In this document: piece by piece, positions 18,175 through 27,041 of the stretch | How positions within the stretch are numbered: position 1 is the first letter of the stretch | Layout of the letters: each line of letters opens with the position of its first letter | From: Motiliproteus sp. MSK22-1 | GTDB lineage: Bacteria; Pseudomonadota; Gammaproteobacteria; Pseudomonadales; Balneatricaceae | Assembly: GCF_001968815.1 (NCBI RefSeq) | Contig: NZ_MIEQ01000027.1 | Span: 124,001 to 188,000, forward strand | Length of the DNA: 64,000 nt | Direction: 5' to 3' | The notes under the pieces: generated by a model | What the model was told of the DNA's origin: nothing | Databases searched by the model: none | Seen by the model: only the letters and a program-made list of their open reading frames with translations | Program-made: the position numbers and the translations under genes

Positions 18175-18744
18175 TTATTTCTCTTTGAGCATTTCCATAA
18201 GAGCCTGGCGAATTAGAGGCATATCTTTTGATCGATAACCTTTATGTGCATGTATGATTTTTCCCTGTTTATCTATCACGTAGGACATCGGCATAGCTTT
18301 GATATCAAAGCTTTTGGCAATGTTTCCATTACCGTCATATACGAGCGGATAGGAGAGGGCAAGCGGTATTGCAAAATTCTTGGCATTCTGAATAACTTCA
18401 TCGACGTTAACAGCAACTACAGTAAATCCTGATTTGGAGAGTTCCGTGTGTAGCTCTTGCATAGCCGGTAAGGATTTTCGACAGGGACCGCACCAGGAGG
18501 CCCAGAAATCCAAATATACGATCTTACCCCGAAAATCAGTCAGAGAGACGCTACCCTCTTGTAAAAGCAATGGGGCGGTAAAGTTGGGTGCGGTTTTGCT
18601 AGTGGTGTCTTCTGTTTTATTTATTCCTGTCTTAATAGAAGTTTCACTACTTTCTGAGCCATAGACCAATTGCACGATTGCTATCCAAGCTAAAAGCATC
18701 AGAGTAGTTAAAGATATAAGTGGTGAAACAGCCAATTTTGACAT
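18175..18744 (-). CDS. TlpA-like thioredoxin-fold protein
   Basis: From the ATG at 18744 this is a 189-residue membrane-anchored periplasmic thioredoxin: an N-terminal hydrophobic segment (about 5-28), then a TlpA/ResA-like domain with active site WASWCGPC (Cys85 and Cys88) and a cis-proline region AMPMSYVI. Such proteins reduce specific periplasmic disulfides, for example in cytochrome c maturation or lipoprotein targets. A TTG at 18759 would add five residues. It follows the DUF1501 gene by 26 bases and precedes the DUF4266 gene by 119 bases. The GCGCN tail of the DUF4266 protein is its most likely client, by inference. Confidence 0.88.
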   Translation of the reverse strand: MSKLAVSPLISLTTLMLLAWIAIVQLVYGSESSETSIKTGINKTEDTTSKTAPNFTAPLLLQEGSVSLTDFRGKIVYLDFWASWCGPCRKSLPAMQELHTELSKSGFTVVAVNVDEVIQNAKNFAIPLALSYPLVYDGNGNIAKSFDIKAMPMSYVIDKQGKIIHAHKGYRSKDMPLIRQALMEMLKEK

Positions 18745-18770
18745 TTCTATTTCTTTCAACGGGTTTGTAG

Positions 18771-20075
18771 TTAGGTGCTGCTTTTTGCTGGGTTAAACAG
18801 ATCCAGGGATTCCACTCCGGTAAAAGGAAAAGCTGTCAGCAACTCATGGCCCGTCAGTCCTAAATAATCACGCATCGCTGCATGAATATGTTTTGGATAG
18901 ATATGTGTACCACTGCTATCGTCTCTTTGCAGGCTATCAGGGTTTATTTTGAGCGCATTTTGCTGACCATCTGTTAGCCCGACAGTTCTATTTCCCCACA
19001 CCGGGTTTTTTTCCATAACTATTGCGCTTCCAACGGGCCAATGATCTTTTCCACTGCTGCTGTTGTAATAGGGAGTTCGACCAAAATCAGATGCAATCAT
19101 AACAGTCATGCGCTCGGCGATTCCCTGCTCTTCAGCATAGTCCCATAGGTAATCGACTGAGTCAGTGAGGTGGGCCAGCAGAGGTTCATGCTCAATATCA
19201 TGTCGAGAGTGGGTATCGAAACCACCCAAATGAAGATCTGCGGTACAAGCCATTCCAGATTTAAATGCCAGTACACTCATTTGCACCTGTTTCAACAAAT
19301 CACTTTCCCAGTCGCCAACGTTAACGTTGGGCTGACGTTGTCCTTCGGGTGGAATAATACTGGCAAAAGCTTGTAATCCTGAGGATCTCTCAGTCGCCTG
19401 CTGGTACCAGCTGAGACTGTTTCTTTCTCTTGGCAAAAGGTTACTGCGGTTAAATGCGCGTTCTAATCGTTGTTGCTGAAAACGTTTAATGACAGACAAA
19501 TCTGCTTCTGTTCGATAGCCTCTACTGTCATCACTATTTCGCAGGTTTGGTTCCAGAATACCAATCAGGGAATCAATGCTATCCATACGTGTTGAGCGGA
19601 TTAAATTCGCTGTAACACCATAGCCTCCGAAATTAAGATAGGACAATGGCAACTCTGCTCCGTAGATTGCAGAAAATAATGCACTCAAAGAGGGATAGCC
19701 AGCTGAATTTCGACCGCTCCAATTGTGGGTAACACCCACAGAATGAGAATTTGTTTGTGCGTCAACGCCGTTAATGACCATTAGGTAATTGCGATACTTA
19801 TTAAAAAACTGAGCGTTGTTACCATAGGGGGCATAGAGCAGGTTGCCGGACTGCTGGATCTCCTCACTTCTCGACCAGGTGTTGATTTCCTCTTCACCAG
19901 TCATGTTTGCTTTTGGGTCACAAAAGCTGCTGACATCCCAGCCACCCTCAGCCTGCAGAATAACCAGGAAACGGCCGGTGTATTCGGGGAGGTCAGCACC
20001 GAAGCTGTACTGAGGAAAGCAACTCATTGTGTAACCTGTCACCGCCATCAGTTGTAGGAAGTGCCGCCGATTCAT
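18771..20075 (-). CDS. DUF1501 secreted protein with twin-arginine-like signal
   Basis: This 434-residue protein begins MNRRHFLQLM, a Tat-type signal, and has the DUF1501 family pattern (VILQAEGGWD, HSVGVTHNWSGR, DLHLGGFDTHSRHD, VMIASDFGRTPYYN, DHWPVGSAIVM). DUF1501 belongs to the alkaline-phosphatase/sulfatase-like superfamily and its members are mostly uncharacterised. In many marine bacteria they are encoded next to a large DUF1800 or cytochrome-like DUF1592/DUF1588 protein, as here with the gene 132 bases upstream. The His and Asp residues in the listed motifs are candidate metal ligands. Likely periplasmic or cell-surface. Confidence 0.87.
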   Translation of the reverse strand: MNRRHFLQLMAVTGYTMSCFPQYSFGADLPEYTGRFLVILQAEGGWDVSSFCDPKANMTGEEEINTWSRSEEIQQSGNLLYAPYGNNAQFFNKYRNYLMVINGVDAQTNSHSVGVTHNWSGRNSAGYPSLSALFSAIYGAELPLSYLNFGGYGVTANLIRSTRMDSIDSLIGILEPNLRNSDDSRGYRTEADLSVIKRFQQQRLERAFNRSNLLPRERNSLSWYQQATERSSGLQAFASIIPPEGQRQPNVNVGDWESDLLKQVQMSVLAFKSGMACTADLHLGGFDTHSRHDIEHEPLLAHLTDSVDYLWDYAEEQGIAERMTVMIASDFGRTPYYNSSSGKDHWPVGSAIVMEKNPVWGNRTVGLTDGQQNALKINPDSLQRDDSSGTHIYPKHIHAAMRDYLGLTGHELLTAFPFTGVESLDLFNPAKSST

Positions 20076-20207
20076 AGTCTGTCACTCATATTCTGATTGT
20101 TACTTGTCCTTTGAACATCTGTCTGCCATTCACTATCAAGTAGCATTACAATTAGGTATCAGCTTATCTGCGAGTACCGGTCTAAAGGCACCCTTGAATA
20201 TTCTTCC

Positions 20208-23200
20208 TTACTCATAAAGGTATCTGTAGTCAGACATAAAATAGACCATCATTGAGATCCAGGTTCCCAGCATGCTCTGTGGATCTCTGAAATCGTCATT
20301 TCTGTTTTCATCCCAAAAACCTTCTACACCAATACGACAGGCTTCGTGGTCCCAATCTACGGCATAGGTCAGGTCTTCATCTCGTCGGCGAGTCCAGAGT
20401 TCAACCAGCAGCTCGTAACTCTTTTCAATTTCAATATTGTAGATAGATAGCTCTTCTCCGAACATTTGCTGGTGTAAGTAGCGTAACTTGTCTTTAATTA
20501 TCAGTGCGCCCTTAGTATTCCCGGCAGATGGATCCCGGCCCTCCACACTTAACTTGGCTTCAACAGGATCAGGGCCTGCTTGTTGGCCCCAGGCATCTAT
20601 TTCTATGGTATATCGGCCTGCCGTATCGATCTGATGAGGAATCAGAATGGAGCCATTGCTCCAGAGCATCCAGGAATCTTCGCGGTATGAGCCTCCAGTC
20701 GTTTTTATCGCGCCCTCTATTGATTCCAAGTCAGCGACGTTATAGCTAGCCACTACTGCACCGCTTGCATTGCGCACACGGAGGTTTGAGACGATAAGAT
20801 TCCGGTCACCGTCCTGCTCATCATAAAAATCGTTTGTAAACGAAGCTGCAAGATAAGTGGCTCCGACGGGAAGTTCCAGAGTCAGGCTAATTGACTGAGT
20901 CTGAGTTCTGTCGCTCGCAGTGATACTTTCTGTTTGCGTTTCGATAACCAAAGGGGTGATATAGCGCGAAATATCATTGAATAGTTTTCGATCGCCGTCT
21001 TCTCGGCCAAAATCAAGTATTACGACCTGACAGGACATTTCGAGTGCCTGCTTTAATGCGACGTTGGACATTATGGTATTTAACTGGCGCGAACGTTTAG
21101 TAATCCCGTTAGAGTCTATGCCGCCATAATAAATACTATAGGTATCTCCAAGGGCGCTCCACTTACCATCGGCTTTCCAGTATGCGTCGCTCTCCCGCCA
21201 AGCATACCCCGTCAAGGCTTTTGTTTTGGCTTCCAGCTCTTCGGGGGTTAATAACCTTCCTACGCCAACATCCAGCAGTTCATCGTCTCTATTGACGTTA
21301 TTTGCCGCGATTAAGCCAGTTCCTCGGAACCAGGGGGTTAGCATCATTTCAACCAATAAATCTCTCAGGTTAAATGGCCCTCTGTCGGTGAACCCCTCAA
21401 TGAAACCCGCAGCCAGAGTTTCGATATCAGCTTGTTGAGCTTCGTAAGCATTTAGTTTTTGTGTGTAGTTAGAATCACTGGTTTCTTCTGGAGCGCTAAG
21501 TGCTTCTTCTCCCATGAGAGCAGGCCACCAGAATTTCACCGTCGCCGAAGCAAATCGAGGGTCTGCGACAATTTCCTTTGCCAGCCATTGCAAACCATTG
21601 TCGTTGTCAGGTAACAGTGAATTTTCGAATCCCGGAGCAAGCATGTCCCGATACCAAACGTCGCCATATTGATATAGAGATGGCTCATCATCTTCCGGAT
21701 ATTTGTATTGATAAGGTAAGGAATCGTTCCCGCCTCTGCTTTGGCGATAAAACCCTTCGAGTCCGTAATTTTGGAAAGCTCCTGCAACGGGGTCCATCGT
21801 AATATGACAAACTGTACAGTTTGGATTCTTCAGGGTTGGATTATCGGTATCTGCCAGTGCTTCGGGATCAGTTGTGCGTGAAGCTGACTTCTCTATATCC
21901 ACCCCAAGAAAGTGATAATGTGTCCAGCGAGAACGCGCACGATTACGATTAGTTTCAGTGGTTGGATAGCGGCTCAGAAAAGCCTGTGTGTTGAGTACTC
22001 CTGCTATCGGATAGGCTATGTAGGAACCGTGGGAATCTATACGCAGTCCGATACCTTGGATGAATTCCACCTCTAGGTTGTCATCAGCGAGGATTTGTCC
22101 GCGATTAGGACCAGGCTTAAAGATCGTGGCATCATCGGAGGCAAAGGATAGACCGGCCCGGTGAACTTCTGCTGACTGAGGGTTATGCATGAAATAGTCA
22201 GCTGTAAGAATTTCGGTGTATGGCTTATCGTTTTCAACAACATAGGCGATCAGTTCTAACGGCGCTCTAGTTGTACCGTAGGAAAACTTCCTAAACCATT
22301 CACGCCACTCATCTTGTTGTCCCTGGCTCCGTAAAGTATAGGCTTTGTCGGCAAGAATCGGATAATAGGGTTCAGAAGAGTCTGTTGTGGTGAGATCCAG
22401 GCCCTCAAAAAAGCCATCGGTTAATAATCGGTCATTAGCACCACGGATAAGAAACTGATGGAATCCATCCCCAGTCATTAATCCTCTGAGGCTCTCTCTT
22501 AGTGACTGTTCTGAATTATCAGAAACGTTGTTTTGCTCCTCTGGGGTGGGAAGTCGCCCAGAAGAAATAATCGAAGCTCTTCTCAAAGTTTGAGTTGCGG
22601 AGGCCATTTCCACACCGGACCAGAATCCACTGCGGTTGGAATTGCCAAGGCCATTTCCACCGGTGAGAGAATCTAGAAATCGACTAAGGTTTTGGTATTC
22701 GTTACTGGAGGAATTAAAGATTGTACCGCCACCATGATTAACTCCAACTATTTTGCTGAGAATCAATTCAGCGCCATTGGTTACTGAATCTACGAAGTTC
22801 TGAAAAACTGTTACGTTATTTTGATTTTGAAACTCGCTTTCAATCGAATCAAATACTAATCGCGTGTGTCCTGATAACCCTCCTTGGACGTGGCAAAGTT
22901 GGCATCGAGCCTGGACGATATCTGTGGCTATATTGTCAGCATAGAATTGATTTTCGTCCAGCCCTGTTCCCATGTCATCTATGGTCGATAGGGCGGAGTT
23001 TCTAGAATCATCGTTGTCTACTACAGAGTCCAGTAAGGTTTTTGCATTGCTAATGTCATCAGCTGTACTGTAAGAAAACTGCCCGGAATCGACTGCCTGA
23101 GTATAAGTGTTTGCTACGGTTAGTTTATTGCTTACGGTTTGGGCATCAGTGCTTCCTTCAGGTACACCATCAGCGATATTCAGTGCCATAGAACCCAGTG

Positions 23201-23579
23201 TCATTCTGCCAAGTTCTATCTGTTCGACATAAAATGCCTGGCCGCCAGAGTCCGCATTACGTCCTAATAACTGAAGGAATATATTGTTAACCAACGCTGG
23301 ATTATCTAAATTTCCAAAGCGTTCGTTATATTCCTGTGAATTGCCAAATGCATCAATTATCGAGTCAAGATTTCCATCACTTTGTTCCAACTTGCCGACC
23401 CAGAACTGGATTCCTCCCGGGTCTGCGGGTCGTCCGTAATAGGCCACGTACATCCGCTGGACTTGATCGGCAAAGGACAAGGCGGAAAAGGCGGAGCCAC
23501 TGTAAAGAAACAATGTTGTCATGAGTAACGAAAGAGCAAGAGGGGCAGGCAGACAGCACCGTTTAAAAACTAACTTCAT
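20208..23579 (-). CDS. Large secreted DUF4214 protein with two CXXCH heme-type motifs
   Basis: From the ATG at 23579 (AGGAAAA ribosome site ten bases upstream) this is 1123 residues. It has a signal peptide (about 8-33) and a DUF4214 domain (about 35-190; YVAYYGRPADPGG, LLGRNADSGGQAFYV). The first CXXCH is CQLCH at 226-230. The second is CTVCH at 588-592, in a context (ITMDPVAGAFQNYGLEGFYR) like the DUF1588 part of planctomycete-type cytochrome proteins. A beta-rich region with a carbohydrate-binding-like look follows (about 885-1030). Upstream in-frame codons to 23621 carry no conserved sequence. A c-type cytochrome is inferred; maturation genes are not in the window. It probably starts the transcription unit running to apbE. 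Confidence 0.83.
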   Translation of the reverse strand: MKLVFKRCCLPAPLALSLLMTTLFLYSGSAFSALSFADQVQRMYVAYYGRPADPGGIQFWVGKLEQSDGNLDSIIDAFGNSQEYNERFGNLDNPALVNNIFLQLLGRNADSGGQAFYVEQIELGRMTLGSMALNIADGVPEGSTDAQTVSNKLTVANTYTQAVDSGQFSYSTADDISNAKTLLDSVVDNDDSRNSALSTIDDMGTGLDENQFYADNIATDIVQARCQLCHVQGGLSGHTRLVFDSIESEFQNQNNVTVFQNFVDSVTNGAELILSKIVGVNHGGGTIFNSSSNEYQNLSRFLDSLTGGNGLGNSNRSGFWSGVEMASATQTLRRASIISSGRLPTPEEQNNVSDNSEQSLRESLRGLMTGDGFHQFLIRGANDRLLTDGFFEGLDLTTTDSSEPYYPILADKAYTLRSQGQQDEWREWFRKFSYGTTRAPLELIAYVVENDKPYTEILTADYFMHNPQSAEVHRAGLSFASDDATIFKPGPNRGQILADDNLEVEFIQGIGLRIDSHGSYIAYPIAGVLNTQAFLSRYPTTETNRNRARSRWTHYHFLGVDIEKSASRTTDPEALADTDNPTLKNPNCTVCHITMDPVAGAFQNYGLEGFYRQSRGGNDSLPYQYKYPEDDEPSLYQYGDVWYRDMLAPGFENSLLPDNDNGLQWLAKEIVADPRFASATVKFWWPALMGEEALSAPEETSDSNYTQKLNAYEAQQADIETLAAGFIEGFTDRGPFNLRDLLVEMMLTPWFRGTGLIAANNVNRDDELLDVGVGRLLTPEELEAKTKALTGYAWRESDAYWKADGKWSALGDTYSIYYGGIDSNGITKRSRQLNTIMSNVALKQALEMSCQVVILDFGREDGDRKLFNDISRYITPLVIETQTESITASDRTQTQSISLTLELPVGATYLAASFTNDFYDEQDGDRNLIVSNLRVRNASGAVVASYNVADLESIEGAIKTTGGSYREDSWMLWSNGSILIPHQIDTAGRYTIEIDAWGQQAGPDPVEAKLSVEGRDPSAGNTKGALIIKDKLRYLHQQMFGEELSIYNIEIEKSYELLVELWTRRRDEDLTYAVDWDHEACRIGVEGFWDENRNDDFRDPQSMLGTWISMMVYFMSDYRYLYE

Positions 23580-23626
23580 GCTATGGGTTTTCCTATCTGC
23601 AGAGCTTCTGACGGTTATCAAAAAAA

Positions 23627-23661
23627 GATAGACAACAAACGATCAGAGGATAGACAACAAA
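23627..23661. promoter_or_regulatory. Two direct repeats upstream of the large DUF4214/cytochrome-like gene
   Basis: GATAGACAACAAA occurs twice, at 23627-23639 and 23649-23661, perfectly conserved over 13 bases and 22 bases apart, about two helical turns. The pair lies 48-82 bases upstream of the ATG at 23579, as expected for an activator or repressor site. The regulator is unknown. Confidence 0.5.
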
Positions 23662-23860
23662 TTATGACCTAAATTCCCAAAGGCAATTTAGAAAACCATC
23701 ACTAATATGAGTAGGCGATTGCAGCACTTGCCGAAAATTTGTCTTTCTTGAAGGTAAGATTATATAGCAAAAATCAATATTGACTTTTACTGTTAAGTTT
23801 TTTCCTTGCTGAATCGACTCGCACATGATTTAAATCACAACAATGACAGGGGAGTCTGCT

Positions 23861-24310
23861 TCATTCAATACCATCGCTGGCCAGATGGAAGTGATCATCC
23901 AGGGAAGGTGCACCCGGTCCGAGAGGCTGGCCGTAACTGAATTCAATATAATTCCCGTCAGGATCTCGTAGCCCACAATAGTACCCCACAGGAAAGGGTT
24001 CATCGACGGGCTCCCATACCAGGCAACCTTCAAGACGAGCTCTGTCGGCAATAACATCCACGGCTGCTTTGCTATCGACAGCGAATCCTAAATGACTGAA
24101 ATCCTGTCCATCATGGGGGTGGTTAGGGCCTCCAGAAATCAGAACAAAAACAAACTCCTGTTCGCGACCCGCTTCGGCCATCCATAAAATAGTTTTGCCG
24201 TGGGGGTGGCGCTCATGAATGACCCTGAGTTGGCAAAATTCCTGGTAAAATACACGGCATGCATCCAAATCCTGGATATGCAAAGCGATATGGGTTAGAA
24301 CTGGCTTCAT
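23861..24310 (-). CDS. Glyoxalase/bleomycin-resistance (VOC) superfamily protein
   Basis: This 149-residue protein has the paired beta-alpha-beta-beta-beta modules of the VOC fold: THIALHIQDLDACRVFYQEF at the start, DFSHLGFAVDS in the middle and LRDPDGNYIEFSYG at the end. Candidate metal ligands are His7, the His of DFSHLGF and the Glu of NYIEF. VOC enzymes include glyoxalase I, dioxygenases and isomerases; the closest pattern is the lactoylglutathione-lyase-like group, but the substrate is not determined. It is transcribed in the same direction as the BKACE/aminotransferase pair upstream, 313 bases away, so it may have its own promoter. Confidence 0.85.
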   Translation of the reverse strand: MKPVLTHIALHIQDLDACRVFYQEFCQLRVIHERHPHGKTILWMAEAGREQEFVFVLISGGPNHPHDGQDFSHLGFAVDSKAAVDVIADRARLEGCLVWEPVDEPFPVGYYCGLRDPDGNYIEFSYGQPLGPGAPSLDDHFHLASDGIE

Positions 24311-24624
24311 GATTTGGTCTCCATAGCAGTAGCAGATTTAGACCGGTGTCTGGTTACTTGAAAGCACTTAAACTGCTATTACAGGAAATTGGGAAACACT
24401 TTTCATTCTAGTTGTAGAAGCCTGATTCAGCGACTCAGTTGATCAAAATATCTGTCCGGGCTCAGCACTGGTTTTTTTATGTTCATGCTGAACCCTGGAT
24501 CTCCGATTTATTCATTTGCTCTGACCGGATGCTTGCCTGTTGAACAGTAAATCAGAGGTGGTGGGGAGTTTTCGCAGATTCCTGAGCATCCTGGCATATC
24601 TGTTTATATACCTTATCTGTCAGG
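24311..24624. other. Gene-free gap with a 10-13 bp hairpin
   Basis: No credible gene is seen. At 24458-24495 GGGCTCAGCA and TGCTGAACCC form a ten-base stem with one G-T pair and an 18-base loop. Three more pairs across a one-base bulge extend it to 24455-24499. It lies about 125 bases beyond the BKACE stop on the minus strand, without a T-run, so it may protect the 3' end of that mRNA. Confidence 0.45.
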
Positions 24625-25461
24625 TCAACGAAGGTTATAGAATTGTCTCAGGCTTGTGGCTGAATGAACCGTTCTGCCCATATCGTTGATAACCTGCCGT
24701 AAGCGACCAACCTGCTCGGCATTGTTTTGAGCCTGGCTACCGTCAGGTCGAAGTATGTTGTTTTCAAACCCGACACGAACGTCACCACCCATACTGCTGG
24801 CACTTGCCAGACATTGCAGTTCCAGTTGCCCGAACGCACAGGTTGCCCAGGGGGGACTCGGTAAATCTGCTGATTGGCTGAAGTACTGGTTTAAAAATGC
24901 TAGTAGATCCCGAGGATCAGACTGTTGCTTTTTTTGATAGCGTCCGAGCACAAACAGCAAATGGTGACCTTCAGCAGGCAGTACGCCTGCTGCGACTAAA
25001 TTGAAGTACCTTTCCAATTCTTCAGCACTGTAAATAATGTATTGAGCAAGGATCCCCTTACTCTGAACCCAGGAAAAAAACTCTGCGCCTTTGTCGAGCC
25101 AACTGTCATCAGGGATTAATTCTTTAATGGCAAAGGAGGCGGCCTCTGGCTGGAGTTCTTTTATCAGCTTCATTTGCTGATCCGGTTGGTAAACGCCCAC
25201 TGCTTCAGTGGTCAACTGTATAACCACTTGATCCCCAAGTTGTGTTGTAACCTGACGCAGCATTGCTGCATTGTCATCAATCTCAAGACTATGTTGCCCG
25301 TTTTTATCACGGGAATGCAGGTGGACCATTGCAGCACCTGCTGCAACACAGGCTGCAACCTCTTCGGCCATTTCTTCCGGGGTTACAGGTAGCGCCGGAT
25401 GATCATTTTTGCTGCGGCGGGCTCCGTTGGGAGCGACCATAATTAAACAAGGGGGTTGCAT
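24625..25461 (-). CDS. Beta-keto acid cleavage enzyme (BKACE, former DUF849)
   Basis: From the ATG at 25461 (GGAG ribosome site eight bases upstream) this is 278 residues, the usual family length; the longer open frame to 25590 overlaps the aminotransferase and is not conserved. The family pattern is clear: CLIMVAPNGARRSK, MVHLHSRDKNG with the zinc-binding His47 and His49, and QLTTEAVG. BKACE enzymes condense a beta-keto acid with acetyl-CoA, giving acetoacetate and a new acyl-CoA, in the cytoplasm. The upstream class III aminotransferase probably makes its keto substrate from an amino acid. Substrate specificity cannot be read with confidence. Confidence 0.88.
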   Translation of the reverse strand: MQPPCLIMVAPNGARRSKNDHPALPVTPEEMAEEVAACVAAGAAMVHLHSRDKNGQHSLEIDDNAAMLRQVTTQLGDQVVIQLTTEAVGVYQPDQQMKLIKELQPEAASFAIKELIPDDSWLDKGAEFFSWVQSKGILAQYIIYSAEELERYFNLVAAGVLPAEGHHLLFVLGRYQKKQQSDPRDLLAFLNQYFSQSADLPSPPWATCAFGQLELQCLASASSMGGDVRVGFENNILRPDGSQAQNNAEQVGRLRQVINDMGRTVHSATSLRQFYNLR

Positions 25462-25522
25462 TACAATACTCCGGTGATGGATAGGTTCCTTAGGTGCTGC
25501 TATCGAGTTAAATGGCCGCGGA

Positions 25523-26863
25523 TTAATCAGACGCAACCAGCTTTGTAAAGGTTTTATCGAGAGATAGGGATAGCTTGTCAACCAGTTCATCGAGCTGAGT
25601 ATCGGTAACGATAAAGGGCGGCGCCAGCATTATATGGTGACCCAGCTCTCCATCGATGGTTCCTGGCATGGGGTAGCACATTAATCCGGCTTCCATTGCC
25701 GTTTGCTTTATTTTCGTTGCCAGAGCCGTTTTCGGGCTGAATGGTTTTTTGCTCGCTTTATCCTGTACTAACTCCAGTCCCAGAAATAGACCCCGACCCC
25801 GAATATCACCAACATGAGGGTGATTGGAGAAGCTGTGACGCAATAGTGCCTGGAGCGCTTCCCCTTGCTTTCTGACATGACTGAGAAGATCTTCTTCCTC
25901 AATGGTTTGCAGTACTGCTAATGCAGCAGCAGATGCTGTTGCATGGGCCATGTAGGTATGACCATGCTGAAAAAAACCACTACCTTCGGCAATTGCCTGG
26001 TAAATACCTGAGCTGGCGATCATCGCTCCAATCGGTTGGTATCCTGCGCCAAGTCCTTTGGCAATAGTAACGATGTCCGCCTGGATGTTATCCTGTTGCT
26101 GGGCGAAAAGACTACCTGTTCGTCCCATTCCGCACATCACTTCGTCAAGTATCAGCAAAATTCCATATTGGTCACATATTTGACGGATACGAGAAAAGTA
26201 GCCGTCGACGGCAGGGACTGCGCCGGCAGTGGCTCCGACAACCGGTTCAGCGATAAAGGCCAGCACGGTCTCTGGTCCCAGTTCCTGCAACTTGTGTTCT
26301 AATTCGTTTGCTACTCGCTGACCATATTCATATTCACTTTCATCTGCTTTTTTATCGCGATAGGCAAAACATGGGGAAATGTGGTCACTGCTGGTTAACA
26401 GTGGATCGTAAGGTGCACGGCGCCAGGCATTTCCGCCCACGCCTAAGGCACCCAGAGTATTACCATGATAGCTCTGACGTCGAGAGATAAAGCGAGTACG
26501 TTCTGGCTGACCGATTTCCAGAAAATACTGTCTAGCCAGCTTGAGTGCCGATTCAACCGCTTCCGAACCACCACTGACAAAGTAGATATGGTTAAGATCT
26601 CCAGGGGCTCTGGCAGCCAGGTAATCGGCTAACTCTTCGCTTGCATCAGTGGTAAAGAAGCCACTATGGGCATAGGCCAACTGATCGAGCTGCTGATGAA
26701 TGGCGCTGCGAATCCTTGGATGGCTGTGGCCAAGACAGGATACGGCAGCACCACCACAGGCATCCAGATAGGCCTTACCGGTATTGTCAAAAATATAGGC
26801 CCCTTCACCACGGACAGCGGTAGGCAGATGACTGTGGCAATGACGATGGAATAGCTGGCTCAT
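25523..26863 (-). CDS. Class III pyridoxal-phosphate aminotransferase
   Basis: This 446-residue protein is a fold-type I aminotransferase of class III. It shows YFVSGGSEAVESALK for the cofactor phosphate, SYHGNT, LILDEVMCGMGRTG with Asp240, and TIAKGLGAGYQPIGA with the cofactor lysine at 269. Family members act on omega-amino acids, taurine, beta-alanine, acetylornithine or aromatic amines. It lies 61 bases upstream of the BKACE gene in the same direction, so the pair likely converts an amino acid to a beta-keto acid and then cleaves it. The GcvA-like LysR gene diverges from it and probably controls it. Confidence 0.9.
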   Translation of the reverse strand: MSQLFHRHCHSHLPTAVRGEGAYIFDNTGKAYLDACGGAAVSCLGHSHPRIRSAIHQQLDQLAYAHSGFFTTDASEELADYLAARAPGDLNHIYFVSGGSEAVESALKLARQYFLEIGQPERTRFISRRQSYHGNTLGALGVGGNAWRRAPYDPLLTSSDHISPCFAYRDKKADESEYEYGQRVANELEHKLQELGPETVLAFIAEPVVGATAGAVPAVDGYFSRIRQICDQYGILLILDEVMCGMGRTGSLFAQQQDNIQADIVTIAKGLGAGYQPIGAMIASSGIYQAIAEGSGFFQHGHTYMAHATASAAALAVLQTIEEEDLLSHVRKQGEALQALLRHSFSNHPHVGDIRGRGLFLGLELVQDKASKKPFSPKTALATKIKQTAMEAGLMCYPMPGTIDGELGHHIMLAPPFIVTDTQLDELVDKLSLSLDKTFTKLVASD

Positions 26864-27041
26864 GGTGGCGCTCGCTTGTCTCTAAGGTTCTGATGGAGTA
26901 ATAGGCCCCGGCTGTAAGGCTTATTAGATTCTGCTTTGTGGAGCTGCGCAAACGAGTTATTCTGTCTTGGTATGAGAAAAAGGAATATCAGGTATGGGCT
27001 GTTATGGACCAACGAGGGAAATGTAAAAGAGGGAAGTGTAA

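Noticed and set aside
24625-25590. Longer BKACE start
   Set aside because: Codons beyond 25461 overlap the aminotransferase gene and are unconserved; GGAG supports 25461.
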